A stretch of 64,000 nt of DNA from an uncultured Rhodospirillales bacterium (GCA_937926175.1 CALANV010000057.1:1-64000), one strand, 5' to 3'; positions 9,462-18,501 are shown, counted from the first letter of the stretch. Notes: generated by a model from the sequence alone, not told the origin. Numbers and translations: made by a program.

Positions 9462-10175
9462 TCAATCCTTCAGGGCCGCCAGCGTATTCGACCGGAACTC
9501 GCGACGCCAGAGGACGAGAACAACCCAGGCCGAAGCGGCGACGAAAAGCCAAGAATTGATGAACCAGGCGAGCGCCGCTAGGCCGAAATAATAGGCACGG
9601 ATGCCGACATTGAAATGACTCACAGCGAGATCGCCCATCCGCGCGGCCCGGCGCACGAAATCGTCAGCAGTCGCCGCATCGACGGTGCCCGGAAGCGGTG
9701 CCGCGCCGATCAGGACGAGCTGATAGTTGAATTGCCTTAATGACCACGTGAATTTGAAGAACGCGTAGACGAAGATCACGATCAGCAGCGCGATCTTCGC
9801 CTCCCACGATGCGCCCGTCGCCACGGCTGCGAACGGCACGTCGGCGATGACGTCGCGGACCTGCTCCTGCGCGCCCAGGATCGCGATCAGGCCGCCCAGG
9901 ATGAAGATCGAGGTCTGCGCGAAGAACGAGACGCTGTTGCTCATGGTACCGACGATCGTCGTGTCGACGATCCGGTTTTCGCGATCCAGCATCCGCTTCA
10001 TCCAGCCGAAGCGGTGGCGCGCCGTCGCACGCATCAACCCGAACGCTGCGTAGCGATGGTCGGCGAACAGCGTGTAGCCGATCCAGCAGCCCAGGAACCA
10101 TGCGAGCGCGACGACGTCCTGCCAAGTGAATCCCAGCGACCAGGGCATGCGCACTAATCCTTCGTCCGCGGGCAT
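9462..10175 (-). CDS. DUF599 family membrane protein
   Basis: A 237-residue integral membrane protein with about four hydrophobic segments (near 17-37, 82-102, 124-143, 199-225). The stretch NRIVDTTIVGTMSNSVSFFAQTSI marks the DUF599 family, common in Alphaproteobacteria and of unknown function. It lies between gor and gabD, all on the minus strand, with 39 bases after the gabD stop. Confidence 0.85.
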   Translation of the reverse strand: MPADEGLVRMPWSLGFTWQDVVALAWFLGCWIGYTLFADHRYAAFGLMRATARHRFGWMKRMLDRENRIVDTTIVGTMSNSVSFFAQTSIFILGGLIAILGAQEQVRDVIADVPFAAVATGASWEAKIALLIVIFVYAFFKFTWSLRQFNYQLVLIGAAPLPGTVDAATADDFVRRAARMGDLAVSHFNVGIRAYYFGLAALAWFINSWLFVAASAWVVLVLWRREFRSNTLAALKD

Positions 10176-10214
10176 GCCGTCAGGTCGCCGTTCACGTGGC
10201 CTCCGCGTGCGGCG

Positions 10215-11702
10215 TCACAGCCCCATGCACAGGTACTTGACCTCGAGGAACTCCTCGATGCCGTATTTCGAGCCTTCGCGGCCGAGGCCGGACTCCTTGA
10301 CGCCGCCGAACGGTGCGACCTCGGTCGAAATCAGCCCAGTATTGATGCCGACCATGCCATACTCGAGCGCCTCGGCGACGCGCCACACCCGGCCGATGTC
10401 GCGGCCATAGAAATACGCCGCGAGGCCGAATTCGGTGGCATTGGCGAGTTCGATCGCTTGCTGCTCGGTCGTGAAGCGGAACAGCGGCGCCACCGGCCCG
10501 AACGTCTCCTCGCGCGCGACGGCCATCTGCGTGTTCACGTCGATCAGCACCGTAGGCTCGAAGAACGTGCCGCCGAGCGCATGTCGCTTGCCGCCGATCG
10601 CGATCTTCGCCCCCTTCGAGACGGCGTCCTTGATGTGGCTCTCGACCTTTTCTACGGCCTTGGCGTCGATCAGTGGTCCTTGGTTCACGCCTTCTTCGGT
10701 GCCGCGACCGACCTTGAGCTTCCTGACAGCGGCCACGAGCTTCTCGGCGAAGGCGTCGTAGACCTTGTCCTGAACAAGGAAGCGGTTGGCGCAGACGCAG
10801 GTCTGGCCGGTGTTGCGGTACTTGGACGCGATCGCACCTTCGACGGCGGCGTCGAGATCGGCGTCATCGAAGACGATGAACGGCGCGTTGCCGCCGAGCT
10901 CAAGCGACAGTTTCTTCACCGTGCCGGCGCACTGCGCCATCAGGATCTTGCCGACCTCGGTCGAGCCGGTGAAGGACAGCTTGCGCACGATCGGATTGCT
11001 GGTGAGCTCGCCGCCGATCTCGCCCGCCGGGCCGGTGACGACGTTGATGATCCCCTTCGGCACGCCGGCGCGTTCGGCCAATTCCGCCAGCGCAAGGGCC
11101 GAATACGGAGTCTGGGTCGCCGGCTTGATAACCACCGGACAACCGGCGGCGATCGCCGGTCCCGCCTTGCGCGTGATCATCGCCGCCGGGAAGTTCCAGG
11201 GCGTGATGCAGGCGACGACCCCGACGGGCTGCTTGATCACGACGATGCGTTTGTCGGGCTGGTGCTGTGGAATAGTGTCGCCGTAGACGCGCTTGGCCTC
11301 CTCGCCGAACCACTCCAGGAACGAGGCCGCATAGGCCACCTCGCCCTTCGCTTCGGCGAGCGGCTTGCCCTGCTCCGTCGTCATCAGCAGGGCGAGGTCG
11401 TCCTGGTGCTGCATCATCAGGTCGAACCAGCGGCGCATCACCGCCGCACGTTCCTTCGCCGTCTTGTTGCGCCACGCCGGCCAGGCGCGCTCGGCCGCCT
11501 CGATCGCGCGGCGCGTCTCGGCCGCGCCCATGCGCGGCACCGTGCCAATCACCTCGCCGGTCGCCGGATTGATCACCTCGATCGTGCCGCCGCGGTCCGC
11601 ATCCACCCAGGCCCCGTCGATGTAGCATTGCTGGCGGAACAGCTTCGCGTCCTTGAGCGCGACACCGGTCCCGGACTTCGGCTTGGTGGCAACGTCCTGC
11701 AT
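10215..11702 (-). CDS. gabD: NAD(P)-dependent succinate-semialdehyde dehydrogenase
   Basis: A 495-residue aldehyde dehydrogenase of the GabD group, with the family's TPWNFPAAMITRK, the catalytic Glu in ELGGNAPF, the nucleophile Cys in GQTCVCANRF and the closing EGSKYGIEEFLEVKY. It oxidises succinate semialdehyde to succinate, as in GABA degradation. The ATG at 11702 has a perfect AAGGAGG site seven bases upstream, so the longer frame to 11747 is rejected. It is divergent from gph, with a 10-bp-arm palindrome between them. Confidence 0.92.
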   Translation of the reverse strand: MQDVATKPKSGTGVALKDAKLFRQQCYIDGAWVDADRGGTIEVINPATGEVIGTVPRMGAAETRRAIEAAERAWPAWRNKTAKERAAVMRRWFDLMMQHQDDLALLMTTEQGKPLAEAKGEVAYAASFLEWFGEEAKRVYGDTIPQHQPDKRIVVIKQPVGVVACITPWNFPAAMITRKAGPAIAAGCPVVIKPATQTPYSALALAELAERAGVPKGIINVVTGPAGEIGGELTSNPIVRKLSFTGSTEVGKILMAQCAGTVKKLSLELGGNAPFIVFDDADLDAAVEGAIASKYRNTGQTCVCANRFLVQDKVYDAFAEKLVAAVRKLKVGRGTEEGVNQGPLIDAKAVEKVESHIKDAVSKGAKIAIGGKRHALGGTFFEPTVLIDVNTQMAVAREETFGPVAPLFRFTTEQQAIELANATEFGLAAYFYGRDIGRVWRVAEALEYGMVGINTGLISTEVAPFGGVKESGLGREGSKYGIEEFLEVKYLCMGL

Positions 11703-11783
11703 GGCGACTTCCTCCTTCCACGCACTAAGCGAGCGAACCTGTGTCAACTATAGGGCCCGGGCCGGGCCCGATCCACTCCCGCC

Positions 11784-11809
11784 CGGACGATCGGACGTTC
11801 GATCGTCCG
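11784..11809. promoter_or_regulatory. Perfect inverted repeat between divergent gabD and gph
   Basis: Arms CGGACGATCG and CGATCGTCCG (10 bp each, perfect) flank the 6-bp spacer GACGTT. The element is centred in the 173-bp gap between gabD (minus) and gph (plus). The symmetry and position fit an operator; there is no T-run, so it is not a typical terminator. No candidate regulator is encoded nearby. Confidence 0.5.
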
Positions 11810-11875
11810 TCGCGCCGGCGGCCGATCCGTGGCATATAGCATTGCAGCCACGACCCAACACCACTCGATCCTAGC

Positions 11876-12562
11876 ATGTCCAGCCGGACCGACGCCGCGC
11901 ACGCAGCAACACCCCGTTTCTCGGCCGTGATCTTCGACCTCGACGGCACACTCGTCGACAGCGCGCCGGACCTGTGCGGCGTCATCAACCACATGCTGGC
12001 CGAGCATGGGCGTCCCCAGCTCGACCTACAGGACATCCGCAAGATGGTTGGCGACGGTGCGGCCAAGCTGATCGAGCGCGGCTTCGGTGCGACCGGTGGA
12101 CTGCCTGCACCGCTGCCGGATCTCACCAAGCGCTTCATCGAGATCTATGCGACACGCGTGGCCAAGCTCACACGCCCCTTCCCGGGCGTGACCGAGACGC
12201 TGTCCCGACTGAAGGGAGCCGGCGTCCGGCTTGGCGTCTGCACCAACAAGCCGACCGGACTCTCGCGCCAACTGCTCGATGCACTCAAGCTCTTGCCCCT
12301 CTTCGACTGCCTAGTGGGCGGCGACGTGCCGGCGCGCAAGCCAGATCCGCGCCATGTCCGGATGGTCATGGATCAGCTCGGCGCCGAGCCGAACGCGACC
12401 CTCATGGTCGGCGACTCGAAGAACGACGTGGTCGCGGCACGGGGCGCCGGCATCAAGGTGGTCGTGGTTCCGTTCGGCTACACGGTGATCCCGCCGGCCG
12501 ATCTCGGTGCCGACCTCGTACTCGGCAGCTTCAGCGAGCTTCAGGATTTCGTCGGCGTCTAG
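11876..12562 (+). CDS. gph: Phosphoglycolate phosphatase (HAD family)
   Basis: A 228-residue HAD hydrolase. Motif I is F-D21-L-D23-GTLVDS, with a lysine near ARKPDP and the acidic motif GDSKNDVVAARGAG. This is the Gph pattern, clearing 2-phosphoglycolate produced by DNA repair or oxygenase reactions. The assignment within the HAD family is by overall similarity. Its TAG overlaps the end of the convergent DUF3108 gene by four bases. Confidence 0.88.
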   Translation: MSSRTDAAHAATPRFSAVIFDLDGTLVDSAPDLCGVINHMLAEHGRPQLDLQDIRKMVGDGAAKLIERGFGATGGLPAPLPDLTKRFIEIYATRVAKLTRPFPGVTETLSRLKGAGVRLGVCTNKPTGLSRQLLDALKLLPLFDCLVGGDVPARKPDPRHVRMVMDQLGAEPNATLMVGDSKNDVVAARGAGIKVVVVPFGYTVIPPADLGADLVLGSFSELQDFVGV

Positions 12563-13407
12563 CGGCGCTCGTCCGCGCCCAAGCCGGCGCTATCGGCAGC
12601 GTTGCGGTGGGCCACGCGAAGATGGAGCACCGTCAGCCCCCAGTCGCCGTCGAGTTCGATGCGCACCGGAACGAGCGGCGCGCCGTCGATCACCGAGGCA
12701 AGCCAGGCGCGCGCGCCCTTCAGATGGCGGCCGTGTTCGGCGCCTTCCGTCATGAAGCCCGCGACCGGCTCGAACGTGGCATCGCAGCGTCGTGCCGTAG
12801 CGGCCGACACGAAATGAGGCCGATCGGCCAGTACGTGTTCACCGCGGTCGGCCAGAACGACGTCGTAGCGACGGCGCCCGTCGAAGACCGCGAAGCGGCC
12901 GCCGCAGCCGAACCCTTCGGCCATCGACCAGACTCCGGCCAGAATGGCGGAAACGGGATCGATCGTGTGGCGATGCACCGATACCGGAACGTTGTCGCGA
13001 TCCGGTTCGTCCTGCAGCGGCAAGCGGCGCACGTCGGCGACCTGTCCGTCGACGTAGTCGATCGCCACCTGACGTTGCGTACCGGAGACGTAGGCCTCGC
13101 TTCGATACGCATTCGGCGTCGGCCCCCAGGGCGTGAACCGCCCGGTCACGCGCACGACCTGTCGCCAATTCGTCCACCAGGCGAAGGCTCCCTGGGCACG
13201 GATCTGTGCCGTAATGTCGTAGTGCCCGGCGCCAAATTCGACGTCGAGATCGGCGGCGAGCATGTGAAAGCCGCCCTTGTACACATCGTAGGAGAGCTGG
13301 AGCGAGCCGGGCTCGGGGTAAATCGTCCGGGCGTCAACAGACGCCATGCCGCCTGCGAGCAGGATGCCCGCCGTCAGGAGTCGCCGCCAGTCTGGACGCT
13401 TCGCCAT
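12559..13407 (-). CDS. DUF3108 domain secreted protein
   Basis: A 282-residue protein with a Lys/Arg-rich start and hydrophobic stretch typical of a signal peptide (1 to about 26, ending ASVDA). The mature part begins with LQLSYDVYKGGFHMLAADLD, the DUF3108 pattern of mostly beta-strand envelope proteins. Function unknown. It converges on gph with a 4-bp overlap, and is followed upstream by 176 bp that include the tRNA promoter on the other strand. Confidence 0.82.
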   Translation of the reverse strand: MAKRPDWRRLLTAGILLAGGMASVDARTIYPEPGSLQLSYDVYKGGFHMLAADLDVEFGAGHYDITAQIRAQGAFAWWTNWRQVVRVTGRFTPWGPTPNAYRSEAYVSGTQRQVAIDYVDGQVADVRRLPLQDEPDRDNVPVSVHRHTIDPVSAILAGVWSMAEGFGCGGRFAVFDGRRRYDVVLADRGEHVLADRPHFVSAATARRCDATFEPVAGFMTEGAEHGRHLKGARAWLASVIDGAPLVPVRIELDGDWGLTVLHLRVAHRNAADSAGLGADERR

Positions 13408-13528
13408 GGCCCGTCCGCCCTGGGATCCTCCCCGTCCAGCCGTTCCGTTATTTTTACAGCTTTATCGTTTGGGCGATAAGCGGTTGCCACTTACCTTGAA
13501 TGTAACGCCGCCCGCCCCGCCCCGTTCC

Positions 13529-13557
13529 TTGACACTGCCGCAAGCCGCCCCTTATAT
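13529..13557 (+). promoter_or_regulatory. Sigma-70-type promoter of tRNA-Val
   Basis: TTGACA at 13529-13534 is a perfect -35 box; 17 bases later TTATAT at 13552-13557 serves as -10. Transcription would begin near 13564, about 20 bases before the mature tRNA at 13584. This is the closest match to a consensus housekeeping promoter that I found in the window. Confidence 0.75.
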
Positions 13558-13583
13558 GGGCCATCCGTCGGATCCGGCGAGGC

Positions 13584-13658
13584 GGGCGCTTAGCTCAGCG
13601 GGAGAGCACTGCTTTCACACGGCAGGGGTCGCTGGTTCAATCCCAGCAGCGCCCACCA
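13584..13658 (+). tRNA. tRNA-Val (anticodon CAC), CCA encoded
   Basis: The 7-bp acceptor stem GGGCGCT pairs with AGCGCCC, followed by A and an encoded CCA (13656-13658). The D arm is GCTC...GAGC, the anticodon stem CTGCT/GGCAG closes the loop TTCACAC with anticodon CAC at 13616-13618 (reads GTG valine codons), and the T arm is GCTGG-TTCAATC-CCAGC. All stems are intact. There is no duplication of its 3' end nearby to suggest an integrated element. Confidence 0.97.
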
Positions 13659-13764
13659 TATCCCCAACACGAATCCGACCACGAAACAGTCACGCCGGCC
13701 GCCTCGCCCTGAGGCGAGCCAAGTGAACGAACAGGGCAGCATTACGCGAGGAGGCAAGGCTCGC

Positions 13765-14520
13765 ATGGCGGGCGACGTCATTCTGGAAGCCAAGGGGCTG
13801 ACGAAGGAGTTCCGGGGTTTCGTCGCCGTCAAGGACGTCGATCTCCAGGTACGCCGCGGCACCATCCATGCCCTGATCGGCCCGAACGGCGCGGGCAAGA
13901 CGACGTGCTTCAACCTCCTGACCAAGTTTCTGACGCCGACGCGCGGCCGCATCACGTTCAACGGACACGACATCACCCATGCGAAGCCGGCCGACATCGC
14001 GCGCATGGGGCTGGTCCGCTCGTTCCAGATCTCGGCCGTCTTTCCGCACCTCACGGTGCTCGAGAACGTGCGCATCGCACTCCAGCGCAAGCGCGGCGCC
14101 TCGTTCGACTTCTGGCGATCGGAGCGGGTGCTCGACAGCTTCAACGAGCGGGCGATCGAGCTGATCGACGCGGTCGGTCTGAGCGATTACGTGCACGCCG
14201 TCGCGGTGGAACTGCCCTATGGCCGCAAGCGCGCGCTGGAGATCGCGACGACGCTGGCGCTCGACCCCGAAATGATGCTGCTCGACGAGCCGATGGCCGG
14301 CATGGGGCACGAGGACATCGACCGCATCGCCGCCCTGATCAAGAAAGTTTCTGTCAACCGCACGGTACTAATGGTCGAACACAACCTGAGCGTCGTCGCC
14401 AACCTGTCGGACACCATCACGGTGCTGACGCGCGGCCAGGTCCTGGCCGAGGGCGATTATGCAAGCATCTCGAAGAATCCCGAGGTGCAGCAGGCCTACA
14501 TGGGGTCGGGCGATGCGTGA
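13765..14520 (+). CDS. livG: Branched-chain amino acid-type ABC transporter, ATP-binding protein LivG
   Basis: A 251-residue ATPase with Walker A GPNGAGKTTCFNLL, the LivG-specific RSFQISAVFPHLTVLENV, a signature region LPYGRKRALEIATTLA, and Walker B MMLLDEPMAGMG. It energises uptake through LivH/LivM. ATG 13765 follows GAGGAGG (13748-13754) by ten bases; 14 upstream codons from 13723 are also open. It is the first gene of a five-gene operon, and its stop overlaps livF by eight bases. Confidence 0.93.
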   Translation: MAGDVILEAKGLTKEFRGFVAVKDVDLQVRRGTIHALIGPNGAGKTTCFNLLTKFLTPTRGRITFNGHDITHAKPADIARMGLVRSFQISAVFPHLTVLENVRIALQRKRGASFDFWRSERVLDSFNERAIELIDAVGLSDYVHAVAVELPYGRKRALEIATTLALDPEMMLLDEPMAGMGHEDIDRIAALIKKVSVNRTVLMVEHNLSVVANLSDTITVLTRGQVLAEGDYASISKNPEVQQAYMGSGDA

Positions 14521-15232
14521 GACGGCCGTCGGACAGCCGCTGCTTTCGGTCAAGAACCTACACGCCTGGTACGGCGAGTCGCACATCCTCCACGGCGCAG
14601 AGTTCGAGATCTACCCAGGGGAGGTCGTTACGCTGCTCGGGCGCAACGGCGCCGGCAAGACGACCACGCTCAAGTCGATCATGGGCATCGTCCCGAAAAG
14701 GACGGGCTCGATCATCTTCGAAGGCACCGAGCTGATCGATCTGCCGTCGAACCGCATTGCACGGCTCGGCATCGCCTTCTGCCCCGAGGAGCGCGGCATC
14801 TTCGCGAGCCTCGACGTCGAAGAGAACCTGCTGCTGCCACCGCAGGTAAAGAACGGCGGCCTGACCGTCGATCAGATCTTCGAGCTGTTCCCCAACCTCA
14901 AGGAACGGCTCCGGAGCCAGGGCACTAAACTGTCAGGTGGCGAGCAGCAGATGCTGGCCATCGCCCGCATCCTGCGCACCGGCGCGCAGCTTCTGCTGCT
15001 CGACGAACCGACGGAAGGCCTGGCACCGGTCATCATTCAGCAGATCGGTGCGACGATCCGCCGCCTGAAGGAGCGCGGCTTCACGATCCTGCTGGTCGAG
15101 CAGAATTTCCGCTTCGCCTCGACGCTGGCGGATCGCCATTACGTGATGGAGCACGGCCGGATCATCGACATGATCCCGAACGCTCATCTTGCGGCCAACA
15201 TGGACAAGCTGCACGACTACCTCGGTGTCTAG
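14513..15232 (+). CDS. livF: Branched-chain amino acid-type ABC transporter, ATP-binding protein LivF
   Basis: A 239-residue ATPase with Walker A GRNGAGKTTTLKSIMG, signature KLSGGEQQMLAIARIL, Walker B LLLLDEPTEGLAP and the family's SLDVEENLLL and HGRIIDM segments. It partners LivG. The ATG at 14513 lies eight bases inside the livG end, in another frame, which points to coupled translation; the longer frame from 14459 is rejected because it would be entirely within livG. Confidence 0.93.
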   Translation: MRETAVGQPLLSVKNLHAWYGESHILHGAEFEIYPGEVVTLLGRNGAGKTTTLKSIMGIVPKRTGSIIFEGTELIDLPSNRIARLGIAFCPEERGIFASLDVEENLLLPPQVKNGGLTVDQIFELFPNLKERLRSQGTKLSGGEQQMLAIARILRTGAQLLLLDEPTEGLAPVIIQQIGATIRRLKERGFTILLVEQNFRFASTLADRHYVMEHGRIIDMIPNAHLAANMDKLHDYLGV

Positions 15233-15262
15233 AGCCGAAAACAATCAACAGTGGAGGATACG

Positions 15263-16477
15263 ATGAAATTGAGCCGCGTCCTTGGCCTTGCCGCCGTGAC
15301 CGCCTTCGCGGCAGGAACGGCAAGTGCCCAGATATCCGACAACGTTGTCAAGATCGGCGTGCTGAATGACCAGTCCGGCCTCTATGCCGACCTCTCCGGT
15401 CAGGGCTCGGTCGTCGCCGCGCGCATGGCCGCCGAGGATTTCGGCGCCGAACAGAAGGGCATCAAGGTCGAGGTCGTCTTCGCCGACCACCAGAACAAGC
15501 CGGACGTCGGATCGAGCGTTACCCGGCAGTGGATCGACCGCGACGGCGTCGACGTGATCGTGGATACCCCCAATTCGGCGGTCGCCCTTGCCGTGAACGA
15601 GGTCGTGCGCGGCTCACGTGCCGCATTCCTCAACTCCGGTGCAGCGAGCTCGGACCTGACCGGACCGAAATGTTCGCCCAACACGGTCCACTGGACCTAT
15701 GACAACTGGGCGCTCGCCAACGGCACGGCGCGCGCGATCGTGCAGGCCGGCGGCAAGAACTGGTACTTCCTGACGGCCGACTATGCGTTCGGGCACGACC
15801 TCGAGAAGCAGGTCTCGATCGTGGTCGAGAATTCCGGCGGTAAGGTGCTCGGCGCGGTGCGGCACCCGCTCAACACCGCCGACTTCTCGTCGTTCCTGCT
15901 GCAAGCCCAGTCGTCGGGCGCGCAGATCATCGGCCTCGCGAATGCCGGCGGCGACACGATCAACTCGATCAAGCAGGCGGCCGAGTTCGGCATCGTCCGC
16001 GGCGGACAGAAGCTCGCCGGTCTCCTCATCTTCCTGACCGACATCCATGCACTCAGCCTCGACGTCGCACAGGGCCTGCAGTTCACCGAGGCGTTCTACT
16101 GGGACCTCAACGACAGCACCCGCGCCTGGAGCGAGAGATTCGCACAGCGTCACGGCGGCAAGAAGCCGACCATGGTTCACGCCGGCGTGTATGGCGCGGT
16201 TCTCCACTATCTGAAGGCGGTCGAGGCCCTGAAGTCGGATGACGGGGCCAAGGTTGTGGCGAAGATGAAGGAGATCCCGACCGAAGATCCCGTGTTCGGC
16301 AAGGGTCAGGTCCGTGCCGACGGCCGTCACGTCCATCCGATGTACCTGTTCGAGGCAAAGGCGCCGTCCGAGTCGAAGGGCCCGTGGGATTACTACAAGT
16401 TGATCCGGACCATTCCCGCCGAGGAAGCGTTCCGGCCGCTCGACCAGGGCAACTGCCCACTCGTCAAGAAGGGCTAA
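15263..16477 (+). CDS. Periplasmic substrate-binding protein of the Liv-type ABC transporter
   Basis: A 404-residue type I periplasmic binding protein with a signal peptide ending ASA-Q near residue 22. The mature start VKIGVLNDQSGLYADLSG and later VYGAVLHYLKAVEAL are typical of the LivK/amide-binding group. GGAGG at 15253-15257 precedes ATG 15263 by five bases. Unlike E. coli the binding protein lies between the ATPases and the permeases. The ligand (branched-chain amino acid, amide or other) is not deducible. Confidence 0.9.
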   Translation: MKLSRVLGLAAVTAFAAGTASAQISDNVVKIGVLNDQSGLYADLSGQGSVVAARMAAEDFGAEQKGIKVEVVFADHQNKPDVGSSVTRQWIDRDGVDVIVDTPNSAVALAVNEVVRGSRAAFLNSGAASSDLTGPKCSPNTVHWTYDNWALANGTARAIVQAGGKNWYFLTADYAFGHDLEKQVSIVVENSGGKVLGAVRHPLNTADFSSFLLQAQSSGAQIIGLANAGGDTINSIKQAAEFGIVRGGQKLAGLLIFLTDIHALSLDVAQGLQFTEAFYWDLNDSTRAWSERFAQRHGGKKPTMVHAGVYGAVLHYLKAVEALKSDDGAKVVAKMKEIPTEDPVFGKGQVRADGRHVHPMYLFEAKAPSESKGPWDYYKLIRTIPAEEAFRPLDQGNCPLVKKG

Positions 16478-16491
16478 CGCATCGCCGTCCT

Positions 16492-16523
16492 CCCGTCCCT
16501 CTCCGGCGCCGGAGAGGGACGGG
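16492..16523 (+). repeat. Loop-less 16-bp palindrome between binding protein and livH
   Basis: CCCGTCCCTCTCCGGC is followed directly by its exact complement GCCGGAGAGGGACGGG; T16491/A16524 extend it by one pair. There is no downstream T-run. In binding-protein operons such intercistronic hairpins commonly stabilise the 5' message and lower permease expression, and that is my inference here. It could also be a member of a dispersed palindromic repeat family. Confidence 0.65.
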
Positions 16524-16555
16524 AACGAGGGCGGCAAAGAAACCCAGGCATCTCC

Positions 16556-17443
16556 ATGTTCGAACTTCTCGGCATTTCGCCCCAGGCCCTGTTCGGGCAG
16601 CTCCTGATCGGGCTGATCAACGGCTCGTTCTACGCCATGCTCAGCCTCGGCCTGGCGGTGATCTTCGGGATGCTGAACATCATCAATTTCACCCACGGCG
16701 CCCAGTACATGATCGGCGCGTTCGTGGCGTGGTATGCGCTGCAGTATTTCGGATTGAACTACTGGTGGTCGCTGTTGATCGCCCCGATCGTTGTCGGCGC
16801 GTTCGGTATCGTTCTCGAGCGCACGATGCTGCAGCGGTTGTACAAGCTCGACCACCTCTATGGCTTGCTGCTGACCTTCGGCATCGCGCTCATTCTCCAG
16901 GGTTTCTTCCTCAACGAGTTCGGGTCGTCCGGCCTGCCTTACCCGATCCCGCCGTCCCTCCAGGGCGGACAGAATCTCGGCTTCATGTTCCTGCCCAATT
17001 ACCGGGCCTGGGTGATCGTCTTCTCGCTCGTTGTATGCCTCGTCACCTGGTACCTGATCGAGCGGACCAAGCTCGGCTCGTACCTGCGCGCCGCGACGGA
17101 AAACCCGACGCTGGTGCAAGCCTTCGGCATCAACGTCCCGCGCATGATCACCCTCACCTATGGCTTCGGCGTCGGTCTCGCGGCGCTGGCCGGCGTGCTG
17201 GCGGCGCCGATCTATCGCGTCAACCCGCTGATGGGGGCCGACCTCATCATCGTCGTGTTCGCCGTGGTCGTCATCGGCGGCATGGGATCGATCCTGGGCT
17301 CGGTCGTCACCGGATTCGCGCTCGGCATCATCGAGGGCTTAACCAAGGTGTTCTATCCCGAAGCCTCGAACACGGTCATCTTCGTCATCATGGCCATCGT
17401 CCTGCTGCTCAAGCCGGCAGGCCTCTTCGGACGGACCGCTTGA
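16556..17443 (+). CDS. livH: Branched-chain amino acid-type ABC transporter, permease LivH
   Basis: A 295-residue inner-membrane permease with about eight hydrophobic segments. The start contains LLIGLINGSFYAMLSLGLAVIFGMLNIINFTHG, with the NFTHG motif of LivH proteins, and the centre has ERTKLGSYLRAATENP, the cytoplasmic coupling loop. It sits 78 bp after the binding-protein gene, beyond the palindrome, and is followed after one base by livM. Confidence 0.93.
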   Translation: MFELLGISPQALFGQLLIGLINGSFYAMLSLGLAVIFGMLNIINFTHGAQYMIGAFVAWYALQYFGLNYWWSLLIAPIVVGAFGIVLERTMLQRLYKLDHLYGLLLTFGIALILQGFFLNEFGSSGLPYPIPPSLQGGQNLGFMFLPNYRAWVIVFSLVVCLVTWYLIERTKLGSYLRAATENPTLVQAFGINVPRMITLTYGFGVGLAALAGVLAAPIYRVNPLMGADLIIVVFAVVVIGGMGSILGSVVTGFALGIIEGLTKVFYPEASNTVIFVIMAIVLLLKPAGLFGRTA

Positions 17444-17444
17444 C

Positions 17445-18413
17445 ATGACGACTGCGGCCTACCAGATCGACGCGCCCGCCAAGACGACCACGCTCACGCA
17501 CCAGTACGTCGCCTTCGGCATCATGACGGCGTTCTTCGTCGTCGCGCCGATATTCATCTATCCCGTTTTCCTGATGCAGGCACTATGCTTCGCGCTGTTC
17601 GCCTGCGCCTTCAACCTGCTGATCGGCTATGTCGGCCTGCTGTCGTTTGGCCATGCCATGTTCCTGGGTACGGCCGGCTATATCAGCGCGCACGCGGCGA
17701 AGGTCTGGGGCTTTCCACCGGAGCTCGCGATCCTGACCGGCACCGCCGCGTCTGCGCTGCTCGGCGTCCTGGCCGGCGCGCTCGCCATCCGGCGCCAGGG
17801 CATCTATTTTGCCATGATCACGCTGGCGCTCGCGCAGATGATCTACTTCTTCGCGCTGCAGGCGCCGTTCACCGGCGGCGAGGACGGCATCCAGGCCGTG
17901 CCGCGCGGGATCATGTTCGGCTTCCTCGACCTGTCGAACCAGATGACCCTCTACTGGGTCGTGCTGGCGATCTTCCTGTTCGGCTTTCTCCTCATCTACC
18001 GCATCGTCCACTCGCCGTTCGGCCAGGTTCTGAAGGCGATCCGCGAAAACGAACAGCGCGCGACGTCGCTCGGCTACAAGACCGACCACTACAAGCTGAT
18101 CGCCTTCGTGCTGTCGGCGGCGCTGTCGGGCCTCGCGGGCGCGACCAAGGCGATCGTCTTCCAGCTTGCCTCCCTCACCGACGTGCATTGGACGATGTCG
18201 GGCGAGGTCGTGCTGATGACGCTGCTGGGCGGCCTCGGCACCATCTTCGGGCCCGTCGCCGGCGCCTTCATCATCATCGCCATGCAGAACTACCTGGCCC
18301 AGTTCGGCCAGTGGGTGACGATCATCCAGGGCCTGATCTTCGTCGTCTGCGTGCTCGCCTTCCGCCGCGGCGTCATCGGCGAACTCGGCCGGTACCTGAA
18401 GAAGCCGCTCTGA
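17445..18413 (+). CDS. livM: Branched-chain amino acid-type ABC transporter, permease LivM
   Basis: A 322-residue inner-membrane permease. Markers are FNLLIGYVGLLSFGHAMFLG near the N-terminus, RRQGIYFAMITLALAQMIYF, and the coupling loop FGQVLKAIRENEQRATSLGY. The C-terminal LLGGLGTIFGPVAGA is also typical. It ends the operon; a strong terminator follows 27 bases after its stop. Confidence 0.93.
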   Translation: MTTAAYQIDAPAKTTTLTHQYVAFGIMTAFFVVAPIFIYPVFLMQALCFALFACAFNLLIGYVGLLSFGHAMFLGTAGYISAHAAKVWGFPPELAILTGTAASALLGVLAGALAIRRQGIYFAMITLALAQMIYFFALQAPFTGGEDGIQAVPRGIMFGFLDLSNQMTLYWVVLAIFLFGFLLIYRIVHSPFGQVLKAIRENEQRATSLGYKTDHYKLIAFVLSAALSGLAGATKAIVFQLASLTDVHWTMSGEVVLMTLLGGLGTIFGPVAGAFIIIAMQNYLAQFGQWVTIIQGLIFVVCVLAFRRGVIGELGRYLKKPL

Positions 18414-18440
18414 GCATCACGGGCGGCCACCGTAAATGAG

Positions 18441-18480
18441 AAAGCCCTCGCCGCGACGCGGCGAGGGCTTTTCGTCTTTT
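18441..18480 (+). terminator. Rho-independent terminator after livM
   Basis: GCCCTCGCCGC (18444-18454), loop GAC, then GCGGCGAGGGC (18458-18468), an 11-bp perfect GC-rich stem followed by TTTTCGTCTTTT. An AAA precedes it, so it could also stop the convergent peroxiredoxin transcript, but the T-rich side is on the plus strand. Confidence 0.88.
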
Positions 18481-18501
18481 CGGCCGCAGCAGCGACACGC
18501 G

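Noticed and set aside
10458..11753. A 431-codon plus-strand open frame
   Set aside because: Antisense shadow of gabD, which has a perfect ribosome binding site and all ALDH motifs.
13584..13658. Integration site of a mobile element at tRNA-Val
   Set aside because: No integrase gene and no repeat of the tRNA 3' end downstream; the next genes are an ordinary liv operon.
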